From the NCBI GenBank assembly GCA_030704615.1, contig CM060732.1:45863053-45927052 (forward strand): DNA of 64,000 nucleotides, given 5' to 3'. Source of the DNA: Takakia lepidozioides. Lineage: Eukaryota; Streptophyta; Takakiopsida; Takakiales; Takakiaceae. The notes beneath the pieces were generated by a model. That model was not told the origin of the DNA. It was given only the letters and a program-made list of their open reading frames with translations, and did not search any database. This document shows, one piece after another, positions 12,601 through 24,048 of this stretch. The stretch's first letter is position 1. Each line of letters opens with the position of its first letter. Made by a program: the position numbers and the translations under genes.

Positions 12601-13284
12601 TTTTTGTCTCCATTGTCCCACATTGGGGTCGGAAAGTGTTTACCCAAAGCTTCTCCTCACCTCTATTATATGTTTGGATACTTCCCTGCTGCCACACTGG
12701 CGTAACTTGCCAAAGTCACTCCAAACCACCACAGATGTACCCAACGACCTAACTTACAGAATTCAATATGCTTTGCGGCGAGTCTGATGAGAGGGCAACA
12801 CAGGCTGAAATAGTTGAAGAAAAGGTGCCCTACCACATTGTCCTTGACCTGTCCTGACCCATGGAGGATTTGACCGATGACCTCTTGTGTGTGTTTGCTT
12901 GTGTCTATAGTCAGGTAATGTTGGATTGGTCTGTCAGATCGAACCACTACGGCGTAGATGAGTAGTCAGAGATTGAAACACGCTGCTAAGACCAAGCTGA
13001 CTCTCCCAAGAACGGCGAGCTCGCTTGTCCTCGTCTCGTCTCCTCCTCCTCTTCTCCTTCGTGCATCATTTGCTCAACGCCTCCATCCCACGCCCCGCAT
13101 ATCCTGCTATCATCGCGTTCCATCCCTCAGCTATGTGGTGTGGCGCAGGAGACAAAAAGACGCCAAGTCCCAGCCCTCCTTTCTGTTCACGATTACACTA
13201 ATGGGCAACCTTATTAGCAAATTTTTTAACTTTTTTAAACCTAATGGGCAACCTTATTTGCATTATATGTGCCTTCAAAATGAC
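9661..13284. other. CACTA interior, non-coding or decayed
   Basis: The interval holds an ATGACTA-rich patch (9775-9995), an acidic short frame (10005-10349) and otherwise unassigned sequence. I see no transposase catalytic region, RNA gene or long repeat. Confidence 0.4.
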
Positions 13285-13598
13285 ACGTATAGTGATGTAG
13301 TCGTATAAATAGAGCTCTGAAACCATCTTCAGTCATGGAGTCATAAGATTCCATGAAACGTCGTCCACGTGTAGTCAAACATATCACACTAGTCATATAA
13401 ACCATCCTTGTCATCATGGTCAACAATGTTTGACCAATGCTCCCTAACTTTCCGGAGTCATGTAGTGATATCCATTACTACAAAGTCATAAAACTAAAAC
13501 TGTAATGCATTTCAGCGCTCTGTAGTCATGTACCTAGTGCAGTTTTTATGACTCCGCCAAACCCGTAGTCCTAAAAACGCTCATCTCTTGTAGTGTTT

Positions 13599-13880
13599 GT
13601 AGGGCTGTGACAGGCTGTGCCTGTGGCCTTTGGGGTTGTAATGGGCTATGATAGGCTGTGACATGTGGCCTTTGGGGCTGTGACAGGCTGCGGCCTATGG
13701 GGCTGTGACCCTGTGACCTGTGTAGGGCTGTGACAGGCTGTGGCATGTGTGGGGCTGTGACGGCTGTGACCAGTGAGCTGTGTGGGCCTGTGCTGGTCTG
13801 TGGTGGCCCGTGTTGACCTGTGGACGGCCTATGCTGACTCGTGGAGGCACTGGTGGACTGCCTAAGGACTGGCATGTGGT
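13599..13880. repeat. GGCTGTGACAGGCTGTG tandem array, right half
   Basis: This continues the array found at 7180-7333, with units such as GGGCTGTGACAGGCTGTG. It belongs to the leader of the methyltransferase retroelement. Confidence 0.75.
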
Positions 13881-14593
13881 CTTCAAGGCCGAATTTTGAA
13901 GCTCGTGGAGGGCGGTTTGAGGAGTATCTTCATGATATTCCCATGGTCATGCAAGTGAGGGAAGAGAGGAGAGGAAGAGTATTGGGATGAGGGCATGCTG
14001 GGGTTAGGCATTGCTTTAGCTTCTCTTCCTCGTAGTTTCCACCCTGTCATTAGGCCAAGACATTTTCGTAGGTGGAGGCAAGAGTCAGTCCGGGTTTGGG
14101 CCGGGGTGTCCTTGCAGGAGCAACACCGTGGAGTTGTTTTTGGTGTGGGGGAGTTGTCGTTATGATTTCTTGTGTTTGGATCACCTCCATACCTGCATGC
14201 TTGACTGTGCGCCATGCTAGTTTTGTGTGGGCGCTTGTTTTTATAGGTGATTGGTCCGGATTTGATCATTGGCCAGTCCTAGAGCATGCTGTCGATGGTG
14301 AGGCTGGGGTGATGACCAGCCTGACCATCATTGTTTCTCCTGTGGTGAGGTTGGAGGTGATGACCAGCCAACCATAGGAGTGCTTGCGGTGGATGCAGGT
14401 ACAGGTGTAGGCTATATTAGGAACTTAGTATTCCAAACCATAAGCCGCAACAGGTTCTCTACCCGGTTACCTTGTGGAGAGGGGGTTAGGGATATGTTCA
14501 TGACCGGTTGAGTGTCAACACGGAGGTGCCATTAGTTGCTGGGACAGTGCCGGTTCGAGCACTAGCGATACTAGTGGGTACACGAGACGAGGT
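13881..14593. other. Retroelement leader upstream of gag, no gene seen
   Basis: This is non-coding DNA between the tandem array and gag. No convincing primer-binding site was found: the initiator-tRNA type TGGTATCA motif present in the chromovirus is absent here. Confidence 0.4.
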
Positions 14594-16084
14594 GTGCGGT
14601 TTAGGCCACCTTCACCTCCTGTGTCTTCTACGGAAGGTTATGATTCAGATTGTGAATCAGGAGGACTCATACCGGCGGTGCAAGTTGTTTCCTTGCCATT
14701 GTTGTGGGACACAATGGAGGAGATGTATGGAGCTACCAAGGGGCCACGAAGATACTCTGGGGCGGTGGGCACCAGCGAGTTGGATGATTGTATCCAAGAG
14801 TTTGATAGTTGGTGTGATTTGCAGCAAATGCGCAATCCACAACTATTTACGCCTTTCATGGCATTGAAGGGGCTGTTTCAGCACCTTGAGGGGCCGCCTA
14901 TGGATGATTACCATGAGTTCAGGCGGGGGCATGAGGTTGAGATCGAGGAGTGGAGGATGTACTGGTCACCCGACTATGTCTCCATCACTAGGGGCACTAG
15001 AGCCACGAGGGCAGTGGCTACACCTGCCGCTGTACCGACAGCTTCAGCAAGCAGCAGTGGGACTAGTAGGACTGGTGGTACCGTAGCTACGACGTCCACC
15101 CAAGCCACTACCGCACCAGCACTAGTACCCGTACCTGCCTTCAACCCTGTTGTGGAGTTCTTCGAAGAGTTGAGAGGGAACTACCAAGGGGTGAGGACAG
15201 AGAAGTTGCGGAGTTTGCAAGAGTTCCAACGGAAGCCGACCAAGAGCTTGAGGGAGGCTTTTACTCGCATGAGGCGCTTGATAAATGTAACCCAAGGGGT
15301 TACAGAAGCTCAGGCAGTCCAATTCTGGTATGGGATATTGGGCAAGGAGTTGAGGAGAAGGGTGCGGGATGCAACTCTCCTATAAGCGGCCCAACCCACC
15401 TTAGCAAATGTGTTTTTGCTGGCAGAGCGGATAGAGCTCAACATGGTGGAGGAACGAGTGGTCATGGTGGGATTTGCTAAGGAGACACCACGGGGTAGTG
15501 GTGCTCCTAGCCAACCACTACCTCAACGTGCTCAAGGCAACAAGGGGGCTCAGGTGAAGCTCAGGGAAGGGCAGAGAGGACCTCAGATGCAGGGGTCTCT
15601 CCCTTCATTTGCTGGCCAACAACGGGCGGATGTGGTTTGCTGGACTTGTGGAGGACCCCATGTCAAGAAGGATTGCCCAGAGGGAGGCAAAGGGCTGGCA
15701 CATGCACAGCCTGCACAGTTGTAGTGTGGGCATTGTGGCAAGTACGGGCATGGAGAAGCCCAGTGCTATAGTTTACATCCTGAGTTGCGCCCAGGCCAAT
15801 TCCAAGGGAACAATGGTGGCCGGGGGCAAGGTGGAGCAGCCCAAAGAGGACGAGGTGGCCAGGCACGGGGTGTAGGCCAAGGGCAAGCTCAACATAGCCA
15901 TGGACGCGGAGGTCAAGGTGTTGACCAAGGCATGACCAACCGGCTTCAACAGCTAGAGCAGAGGCTCGCTGCCATGGCTACAGCTCAGGTGGTACGGCTC
16001 CAAGGCCGGATGGTCCACCTCCTGCTCCTGAGGGAGGAGATATGGGAGGCATGGGATTCATGTGCGGAGCAGCACTACCACTAG
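14594..16084 (+). pseudogene. gag: gag of the methyltransferase retroelement (two zinc knuckles)
   Basis: One reading frame runs through two stops. It encodes a Ty3-type capsid region (FQRKPTKSLREAFTRMRRL then AVQFWYGILGKELRRRVRDA) and two CCHC knuckles: CWTCGGPHVKKDC near 15640-15680 and CGHCGKYGHGEAQC just after the TAG at 15722. A Gly/Gln/Arg-rich tail follows. The stops at 15383 (TAA) and 15722 (TAG) each sit where a glutamine codon would restore the frame, i.e. single C-to-T changes. The true start is unclear because no ATG in this frame precedes the conserved part; upstream coding may lie in another frame from about 14508. Confidence 0.75.
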
Positions 16085-16089
16085 TGTAG

Positions 16090-17091
16090 GTGGAGTCTGC
16101 TGCAGCCGTGACTCGAGGAACAGCACGAGTTCCTGAGCCACAAGGTGCAAAAGTGGAGTTGGATCCACAGCGTGGGGAGGCAGGCCATCAGGCTAGGCTC
16201 CCTCAGTCATTCACATTGGTAGAGATAGCGTCGACGCCATCCATGGCACCTAGTTCTCGCCCAACTCTTACCGAAGCGGAGGTTACTATGCCATTGGGGA
16301 GAGCTACACGGGTAGCACCACTACCTAGTGTTGTCAAGGCTACGACAGCTAGTGTGCTGCTGGGAGTGGCCACATCTGTGTGTCAGGCTCCATTGTTCTC
16401 GGCTACCATGATTGCGACGTCGGGGGTAAGACCAACTGAGGTGTTCAGGCTGGCAGCTACACTCTGTGAGAGTGGGGAGGTTACTTCATCTTCTGCGGAG
16501 ATAGTGGGAGGTGTAGTGCCGGAGGGATCCTCGGATTTGAGGGTCAAGACTGCCACGGCGACGCCATGGCAAGCTGCAGCTGCCAGGTTGATGGAGCTGC
16601 CAGCTAGGCCAACCATTGAGCGCGCCATGGTGACACCTGGAGTTGTCATGTTAGACAACCGGGATGACATTTTCTGTTTGAGTGGACCGGCAGGCAAGAG
16701 GTACCGGCCACTGTGGGTCTTGTTGGACTCGGGAGCTCAGCCATTGATGTTGGGCAGAGTTGCTATTGCAGGCTTGGTCCTCACGGAGGCGGATATGGAG
16801 CCTTGTCATTTCCAGATACAGATGTCTCTGGGAGGATCGGAGCAGGCTCGGGGCATGACACGGCGTGAGTTGGCTATCAGACTACGGCCGGATCACCCTA
16901 TAGATGGCTCAGTGATGCGAGCCAAGGCCATTGTGACAGACGCGGTCTCGTACGATGTCCTGGTTGGTGGGGCAGTGTTGTACCCCATGGGCTTCACCCT
17001 GGATTTTTGGGAGGAGTCAGCTTCCTATAGGCCTGGATGGCAGTCAGGGGAGGGCTGGCATATGCAGCTCCCTGTGACGTTCATAGAATGA
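16090..17091 (+). CDS. Retropepsin-like protease region of the methyltransferase retroelement
   Basis: This 333-residue open frame follows gag after a frame change and an in-frame TAG at 16087. Its first two thirds are low-complexity, rich in Ala, Thr and Val. The C-terminal part carries WVLLDSGAQPLMLGR (about 16715-16760), the D-S/T-G active-site motif of aspartic retropepsins, then the beta-rich DVLVGGAVLYPMG segment matching the second conserved strand. In Ty3/gypsy elements the protease releases the capsid, RT and integrase from the polyprotein. It lies directly upstream of the methyltransferase domain, an unusual place for a host-derived enzyme. Confidence 0.7.
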   Translation: MESAAAVTRGTARVPEPQGAKVELDPQRGEAGHQARLPQSFTLVEIASTPSMAPSSRPTLTEAEVTMPLGRATRVAPLPSVVKATTASVLLGVATSVCQAPLFSATMIATSGVRPTEVFRLAATLCESGEVTSSSAEIVGGVVPEGSSDLRVKTATATPWQAAAARLMELPARPTIERAMVTPGVVMLDNRDDIFCLSGPAGKRYRPLWVLLDSGAQPLMLGRVAIAGLVLTEADMEPCHFQIQMSLGGSEQARGMTRRELAIRLRPDHPIDGSVMRAKAIVTDAVSYDVLVGGAVLYPMGFTLDFWEESASYRPGWQSGEGWHMQLPVTFIE

Positions 17092-17115
17092 GTTGCGGTT
17101 GCCCAGCGAGGCAAG

Positions 17116-18366
17116 ATGCCGACACTAGCAGCATTCACAGCGGCAGTGAGTTGGCCTAGAGAGTTGCTTGAGGGCAACGCTCATTCAGAGGAGGTGCCAC
17201 CTCCGGGAGAGCAGGATGACATGTATGGTATGGCGGAGTTGCCTACCATGGTTGCTCAAACTCCATTGTGGGGCACGAGCAAGGATTTGCAGCGGGATGC
17301 TGATCGACGGGTGCAACAAGCCTGGGTGGAGGCTTTTGTACCGTCAGGAGAGGAGGAGAGTGCGGGGATTGCACCAGGACCACCTCAGTTGTCTCCATTG
17401 GACACCATACCTATTGTGTGGCAGTATCCGGATGAAGGCATTTGTCTTCTGGACTTGTTTGGCGGGATCAGCACCGGATTGGTTGCTGTGTTACAAACAG
17501 GTGTACGAGTTCGGCGTTACCTGTATGTGGAGAGGGATGAGACTGCACGACACGTCTCACTCCGTCATATTGCTCAGTTGGTGCAGCAGTACCCTAAGTT
17601 GTTGCCGGTATCTGCGGTTCGTGGATATCAGCAGGCCTTGCCAACAGACATCTCTTTGTTGGGGGCGTAGGATTTGGAGCGGGTTGGCTTCATTGATTTG
17701 GTAGTGGCAGGTTGGCCTTGCCAAGGGTATTCATCAGCCGGGCATGGCAATGGATTGCGAGACTCGAGGTCGGGTCTGTTTTGGGATATGGTGCGGGTTT
17801 TGCGCCACTTACAGCTTCATCAGGCTGTATCTCCAGCATACATCTTGGAGAATGTGCCACTGATGGGCGATTCTCGGGCCAGGGTGATGGCCAGTGTGCA
17901 TCAAGTCCGGTCGTGGCTTGGGTCAGCAGTGTTGCAGGATGCAGCTGCAGTGGGGTCACGGGCTCATCGTCCACGGTTATGGTGGACTAACTTGATGCCA
18001 CCCCCACTGCTTAAGCGTGCATTTGATGGGGTGCAGCGGCCAGCACACCTCACAGTGGATAGCATTTTGGACACAGTGAGGCAGTCTCAGCGTGTGAGAC
18101 ACGATGACCATTTGCCTTTGGCAGTGGTCAACAAGGTGGGTCAACCACGAGCAGCACTCCCTACACTGCTCAGCTTCCCATGATCGCATGTTTTCCGGGA
18201 TGGACCTGGCCTCCTGTGGGATGCTCAGTTGCAGCAATTAGTGGAGCCTAATGCCGACGAGCGAGAGTGGGCTATGAGTTTTTCCACTGGGACCACGGCG
18301 GTGCCTTCTCTTTCTGAGGCATCACGTCGTCAGGTGTTGGGGCAAGCAATGGATCTAATTGCTTGA
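17116..18366 (+). pseudogene. DNMT3-like C5 cytosine methyltransferase domain within retroelement pol
   Basis: The frame encodes a cytosine-C5 DNA methyltransferase in canonical motif order. Motif I DLFGGISTGLVA (SAM site) is near 17450; motif IV AGWPCQGYSSAG, with the catalytic Cys in PCQ, near 17710; motif VI ENV near 17850; motif VIII HRPRLWWTNL near 17966. The C-terminal part, GLLWDAQLQQL followed by EASRRQVLGQAM, resembles the DNMT3/DRM end (iLWcteme..RQRLLGrs). The family transfers methyl from SAM to cytosine; retroelement versions from other species were shown to methylate CG de novo. The frame is broken by TAG at 17668 and TGA at 18181, each one C-to-T step from Gln or Arg. It starts about 25 bp after the protease frame ends, in the same phase, so it was probably part of the polyprotein. 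MULE copy 1 interrupts the element 70 bp downstream. Confidence 0.85.
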
Positions 18367-18429
18367 CCTGGATTATCAGCTTGGCTATGGCTGAGCAACG
18401 AAGAGTGCGGAGTGCACTTCCCTTGACGG

Positions 18430-18438
18430 TCTCTCTGC
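18430..18438. repeat. 9-bp target duplication of MULE copy 1 (left)
   Basis: TCTCTCTGC lies immediately before the CAGGGATGCC end of MULE copy 1 and recurs at 29764-29772 after the other end. Removing the element plus one repeat joins the retroelement reading frame (..ALPLTVSLP into TETYRQ..). Confidence 0.92.
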
Positions 18439-18560
18439 CAGGGATGCCTCGGCGTGAGCCTGGTCACGTGAGCGCGTGAGCGCGACTGCGCTCACGCCAC
18501 GTCACCTTGCGCAAATGCCACGTCACGGGGCTCAGTCCACGTCATCACACGTGGAGGCCG
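18439..18560. repeat. MULE copy 1 outer terminal region with GTGAGC/GCTCAC palindromes
   Basis: The terminal 120 bp hold alternating GTGAGC and GCTCACGCC words and repeated CCACGTCA boxes. The opposite end (29580-29763) has the same words, so these form the long, internally palindromic terminal inverted repeats. Confidence 0.75.
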
Positions 18561-18649
18561 AGTCACCACGCACCCAGAAAGAAGTGGAGTGTATTCCCGC
18601 GGATTGGCACCCTTTACCGCGGAAACAAGCTGGACGACATAATAAAAGG

Positions 18650-19010
18650 CATTGAATAAATGATGGATGAATGTACAGTTGGATGATAAACAGATGGATG
18701 AGTTTGAAAAATCTATGTAGATGGATGAATGACGGATGGATAAGAGTAAAATGGATGAATGTATAATGGATGTTGAGCAATGACAAAAATTCATGACAGG
18801 AAGATGCATGACCAAATCTTTTGACGAATGCACAAAGTATATGAAATGAGTGTGGAAGGTTTGTGGGGTGGATTAAAGAGTACAGAGGATGAATGTACAA
18901 TGGATGTTGTACAAAGGAAGCTTTCATGAATGGAGCACGCATGAATACAGTGTAGATGAATGCACAATGGATATGAGAAGAGTCAGGAAGGTTTGTGAGA
19001 TGGATTCATA
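18650..19010. repeat. GGATGAATGTACAATGGATG minisatellite, MULE copy 1
   Basis: Degenerate repeats of ATGGATGA and GAATGTACAATGGATG fill this stretch, including two longer related blocks (about 18720-18910 and 18890-19010). It lies between the outer terminal repeat and the 3' end of the ParB/methyltransferase-like gene, and is mirrored in copy 2 at about 44510-44870. Confidence 0.7.
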
Positions 19011-21478
19011 CATATAGCAATTTAAACGAAAGTTGATTCTGTGATTATTATTTGTTCTAAAGGAACAACTACGGTAGAGTAAGGGGATTCAACGTTTTCC
19101 AGATAATATGAAAATGAATATTAAAAGAATACAGTTCAGTCTGACTCAGAGTCAGTACAATGTATCCCCTCTTCCTCTGCATCTAAGTCTAAGTATTTTA
19201 GAACACCGGATCCACGCTGGATACACCTACGGCTGGCCACTAAAAAGTCAGGGGATAGGGACTCGGACGCGTGAAGTGCCATTGCTTCGGCATAAACAGG
19301 GAGCAGAAAATTGGAAAGGGGGCTGTCGAAAACAGACTCGCCAGAAATGACTGTATCTCCTGAAGATCCACCGCTGGCTTTCCTGAAAGACAGCCTGAAA
19401 AAGTTATTACTGTAACTTTGATGTTATCGAGAAATTGAGTATGACTCCCAAAGAGGGTTTAGCACTTACTCACATGAAAAGTCGTTGTCGACCTGCTTAT
19501 CTTCGGGATCGTCATCATTTCGAATATGAATCCGATCAGTCTGTGTGCCTGAAGTGGAGCCAGACAAAAGGGGGAGGAGCACTGTGTTGTAGAGGTCAGA
19601 ATCACCCTCCATACCAAAAAGGCTTCTTCCGCCTGCCTTGCATGCGTGGTAAGTTGCTCCTGCACCAGACAGGAGAACATAAACAGTTTGGAGGAGGGGA
19701 TTTAAGCAGATGAAACTGTTGAAAGGAAACCAATTCGGAAGGGAAAAAACGAACCTGTGGACACAGAAAGATCGACCACCCGTGCAGAGCGGTGGCTGCA
19801 TGACTCCAGCAGTATTTGCATGAATGCTGGTGACTTTTCCTTTGCACCTCTCCAGGGAGTGCCATCTGGTCTCTTCAGAGTCTGACTGGACTGCATGAAG
19901 TTGTACAAAATGTCATCGACATGGGGCTCATAGGGGGGGTTGACGAAACAACCCTGGTCAGAAATCTCAAAGCTGCGGATGGAGGATGGTGTCTTTGATG
20001 TGCGAATCCTCCGCAGGCAGATCGCCTCGAACATCCTCGTCTGCCAAAGATAGCAGGTTAGTGTGGTAAACACAATCTAAAGTGGAAGTGTGTACATCGG
20101 CTATTCAGAACTCTGACACCAAAAACCATGAATCGTTGATGATCGTGTCGATCATAAAACATTCTACTAGAGTGGAGCTGCAGAGAAAATTGAAACTCAT
20201 GATCAAAGCATAAGCAGAAGGCAGACGGCATACCAGCTGACCAGGGAAACCCCCTTTCACAAGGTAGAGGCTGTTCACACAATTCCATGTGCGCAAAACT
20301 TCAAACCCTGAAGACTTGAGGTATGATGCCAATGCCCGACGACTATCATTGTCACATGACTGAAAAAGCAGAAGTGTCCCTGCATCAGAAGGAAATTGTT
20401 ACAGAACCCGAATACCCAACTCCAGTAGTTGTCCTCGAATTTGTTCCACCCTGGCGTCTTGCCCTTTGGAAGAACTTCTGGCACAGCCTGGCCATCCGGG
20501 ATGTCGAGAATGACAATGTCGGCCGCATAAGTTTTCTGCACACCGCACACGAAGGTGGGACCTGTGCTCACCTGCAACAGACATGTTTTTTATAAGAACG
20601 ATGGCAAGAATGTTTTCAAAGAACGAGACTGAAATACTGCCAACGAAACATTCAGAGAAAAAGGAAAGAAACTGGAATTCTCACCAGATTGAGGAATGAG
20701 ATTATATTGTCCCAGGTAGGGGATGGCACCCCAGTGTATCCTCTCTTTCGACTCTGCATCATCGAAAGCCAACCCTCATTAACAATTTTCATCTCTCCTG
20801 CTGAATCAGAACGGGAAGGGTGTGGCTTGGCATCGAACACGCACTGAAGAGTGCGGGTATATCTTCCAGCAGTAAAGTCCTGCCCACTCTCCATCTCCTT
20901 TTCATTCTCCTTCCCCTTGTCCTTTTCCTTCTCTTTGGACTTGTCTTTGTCCTTTGGCTTTGCTGGTGAGATGGCTATGACATCAACAGCCTTGTCTTTT
21001 GGTTTGCGGCCCGCCTTCTTTCCCTTCTGCGGCGTTCCCTGAGCATCAGGCTCCTTGGCAGCCAAGGTTGCTATGTTTCGTTGATACTCTTCGTCAGTCA
21101 AAGGCGCCAGCATCTCAGCGTTATTGTTCAAGTATTTCATATGCTGTTCTTGAAAGGTCGTGTGCTCAGGTGGGCAGTCAAGGTACCACCCACAGTCTCT
21201 GAAGTGAGAAGGACTCCAGTCCTTCAATATCCCTGCAGTATACATGGTTGGATCGTTTGCAGGGTCCGACCACATGTCAAGATAGTCGGGAATTCCGCTC
21301 AGGTGATTTCCTTCCATAAGCACATATTTCGTGTACCTGAAAAAAGGAGATGAATCCCAACCCACAAAAGCGCTCAGTGAGTAAGATGCAAGTAGAACAG
21401 AAAGAATAAAACATGGATTGAAATGGCTCTGACAACTGCTCCAAGGACCTTTCAGGACCACACTACTGCTCCAGATAT

Positions 21479-22174
21479 GAATGTCGTCAACGCCATTCAG
21501 AACATTCCATTCCATGACACTGTAAATACATCCTAATCCAGGTGAATGCAAATAAGCGATTAGAAATGACACAGACATAGAAGTGAATGTCGTCAACGAC
21601 ATTCAAGAATGAAGCCAAATTATTACTGAAATGAAGCAAAATCACAGGATGGAAATAAAAAAATTGAGTAAGGAACCATCCAGGAAAACTCAATGCACAT
21701 TCATAACGAACCTATCACTGAGGACCTCACAACATCACTGTATGTGAATGGCGTCAACGCCATTCACAAAAATACAAAAAAGAAACCAATTACTTAGCTC
21801 CCCAATCCATGAAAATTGAATTTGTCGTTTTTGAATAATACAGACACAGCTGTGGATTTCTTAAAACAGAGCTTATCAAGCCTCCATATTCATCGCAAGA
21901 GGAAAAACAATGCAGAACAACTGAATGTCTGCATTGACATTCAGCAAAATGAAGTGATCAACCCTCATTGTAACCTCTATGGACATTACAAAAATTTAAA
22001 TAACCTTGAGGACCACACAACAACTCCGTATGTGAATGTCGTCAACGCCATTCAAGGACATTATCAATTCTAATCAGGGACAATATAATTGCACCCTTAG
22101 ATCCTAACCAGGTGAATTCATATACTCGCTTAAGAATGACTCAGACAAAGAAGTGAATGTCGTCAACGACATTC
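21479..22174. promoter_or_regulatory. Six-copy palindrome array in intron 5, MULE copy 1
   Basis: Copies of the 20-bp near-palindrome GAATGNCGTYAACGNCATTC lie at 21479-21498, 21585-21604, 21746-21765, 21923-21942 (variant centre), 22034-22053 and 22155-22174. Arms are complementary; only the two central bases break symmetry. Two kinds of flank recur: a GAGGACCACAC..GTATGTGAATG unit (three times) and a GGTGAAT..GACAAAGAAGTGAATG unit (twice, 570 bp apart). The intron has therefore grown by duplication of motif-bearing units. All copies are intronic. Binding by the encoded ParB-like protein is a hypothesis. Confidence 0.7.
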
Positions 22175-24048
22175 AATCTGGATCTAAGATTGCAATCCAT
22201 ATGAAGCCACAATTTTTCCCAAAAAAACAGTAGAGTTTCAAGTATGACATTTCACCTGTACACAACTCGCATCATGGCCCACTCTCCTCCAACCTGACTG
22301 TCAAAGTCGTTGGACCGTAAAATGTTACCATCTTTGGAGAACTCCCGGAAAAAACAGTATCTCCAGGTGAGACCTCTCCACTTCCTTATGTATGCCTCCA
22401 ATGACATTTGGGGAGGGGAAACAATCGCAATGTTCAGGTCCTTCAAAGTCTGATCCAGCACAATGACGGCGCGCTTTTCGAGCTGCAAATAGTATATTTG
22501 TCAGAATTGCAAAAAAGAAACACATCACATACTTGAAGAGAAGAAACAGCATGTTCGAATACACACCTGACTCCAAAATGTAGCCTTGTGGAGCCAGTTA
22601 TCAAACACCAAATCACTGATTCCTTCCACCTTTGTGCCAGGCTGTATGGTGCTCTTTGGGAACTGATTCAAGTCCTTTACTGTTTGATCTGAGTTCCATA
22701 TCTCCAGCCACCTTATTTTTGTTTGTGGGTCGACCATCGATATGGCCAGCCGGTGCAATTTCTCCTGCTGCATCTCCGGATGCACATGCTTGTCATAGTG
22801 TGTTTTGATCTGCTGAAGGAACTCAGGACCAAGTCCAGGATCTACTATTCTAAGCTGCTTTCCGAAGGCTGACATCAATTTGGTTCTTCGCATCTCAAAC
22901 TCCTTCTTTATTGCAGCTTCCACACCCTTTGATGTCCTTAGTTCCTCTGGTGTAGTGCGGTAATATTCGGATTTTCCCTTCTCAGCTGCCTCTGCCAGTT
23001 CTTGCTGCATTCATTCAAGTAGTGATTAGCTCCGAAGGGACTCTAAACATGTATTCGAAAAGTAAACAGATTACAGACTCGGGCTTACCGCATACATGTA
23101 CTCCAGAAACGCCTCTCGTGTCAAAGAATACCAAGTGCCTGCAGCTCTTCCTGTTTCGCACTTCTTGATGATATTGGGTGGTAGTACTGTCCGAAAATCA
23201 TCCAGCTTCATCAGACCAATCCTCTGAATTCGGAATAGTGTGTGAACCAAGCTTGTTGTCACATGCGATTTCTCTGTCGATCTGCAAAAACATTGAAAAC
23301 ATTGCATTCCTTAACACTGTTTTTTGAGGATCAACAAGACACTACAGAGGGAATCAAATCTCCTGGATGACTTACTTGTTCACGTCGTGCATAGCTGTAA
23401 GAAGCCTAGCGATGTCGTTTCCTGGATCCAAAACCATTGCCTCCACAGCAACATGCTTGTCTTTGTCTTTCGAATGGTGTTTCTGAATGTATCCCATCCA
23501 TGCCAGCAATCGGTGGTTGCCGTCCCAGACGTAGAACATGTGGTTGCAAAATTGCTGGGTGTTCTTTCCCATCATGAGGCCCAGCTCGAACTCCTCATTG
23601 GCATCTTTCCAGCACTCATCCCAGTTATCACTGATCTCTGGAGAAACTAATGTGCTTTTCCCATTTATATCCGTCAGTGACACATAAAAAACTTGTGCAC
23701 CAAGTCTATATCCATGCACAAAATCACTCTCCAATTTTGTTATGTCATGGGAAAGAGGTGGACGCACAACAGGCATTGATATCATCCGGCACAGAGGTAT
23801 GTCCAGACGCCCTCCAGATACGAGCATGTCCCTTATAACCTCCTGAGAGTTTACCTTCTGGAATGACATGAGTTCTTTCACCTTGTCAAGGTAGTGCACT
23901 TCGGATTCATCTGCTTCATCTGTATTCTCTGAGCTTTTTGCGGACTCGTCCCCATCTCCAGATCCTTTCCCCTCTGATCCTGTAGGCTTCGACCTCACAG
24001 TTTTCTGCACGATGCCATTCAGTTCTGACTAAGTGATTTGCAAATAGT

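Larger units (their letters stand above)
7337..13595 (+). mobile_element. CACTA (En/Spm-type) transposon, 6259 bp, defective
   Basis: The left end reads CACTACAACAGATGAGCG and the right end, on the complementary strand, CACTACAAGAGATGAGCG. The imperfect terminal repeats are about 28 bp. The flanking trinucleotide is TTT on both sides (7334-7336 and 13596-13598), as expected for the 3-bp duplication of the CACTA superfamily. Sub-terminal DNA is dense in ATGACTA/TAGTCAT words (7365-7990, 9775-9995, 13285-13560). Inside, only a fragment resembling the TNP2-associated N-terminal domain is seen and no full transposase, so this is a deletion derivative that would need transposase in trans. The internal ATGACTA-rich patch near 9.8-10.0 kb could be the end of an older element captured inside. 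Confidence 0.82.

Noticed and set aside
17116-18366. Host DNMT3/DRM gene
   Set aside because: It has no introns, lies in phase after a retropepsin frame and is followed by integrase of the same element.
18439-18460. hAT superfamily assignment from the CAGGGATG end
   Set aside because: CAGGGATG resembles hAT ends, but the other end is CAACGACG, the duplication is 9 bp, not 8, and the transposase has the CxxH and SWIM layout of MULEs.
21479-22174. CRISPR array
   Set aside because: Repeats are spaced unevenly (about 85-180 bp apart), are palindromic in the core, and sit in introns of a eukaryotic gene with no cas genes.
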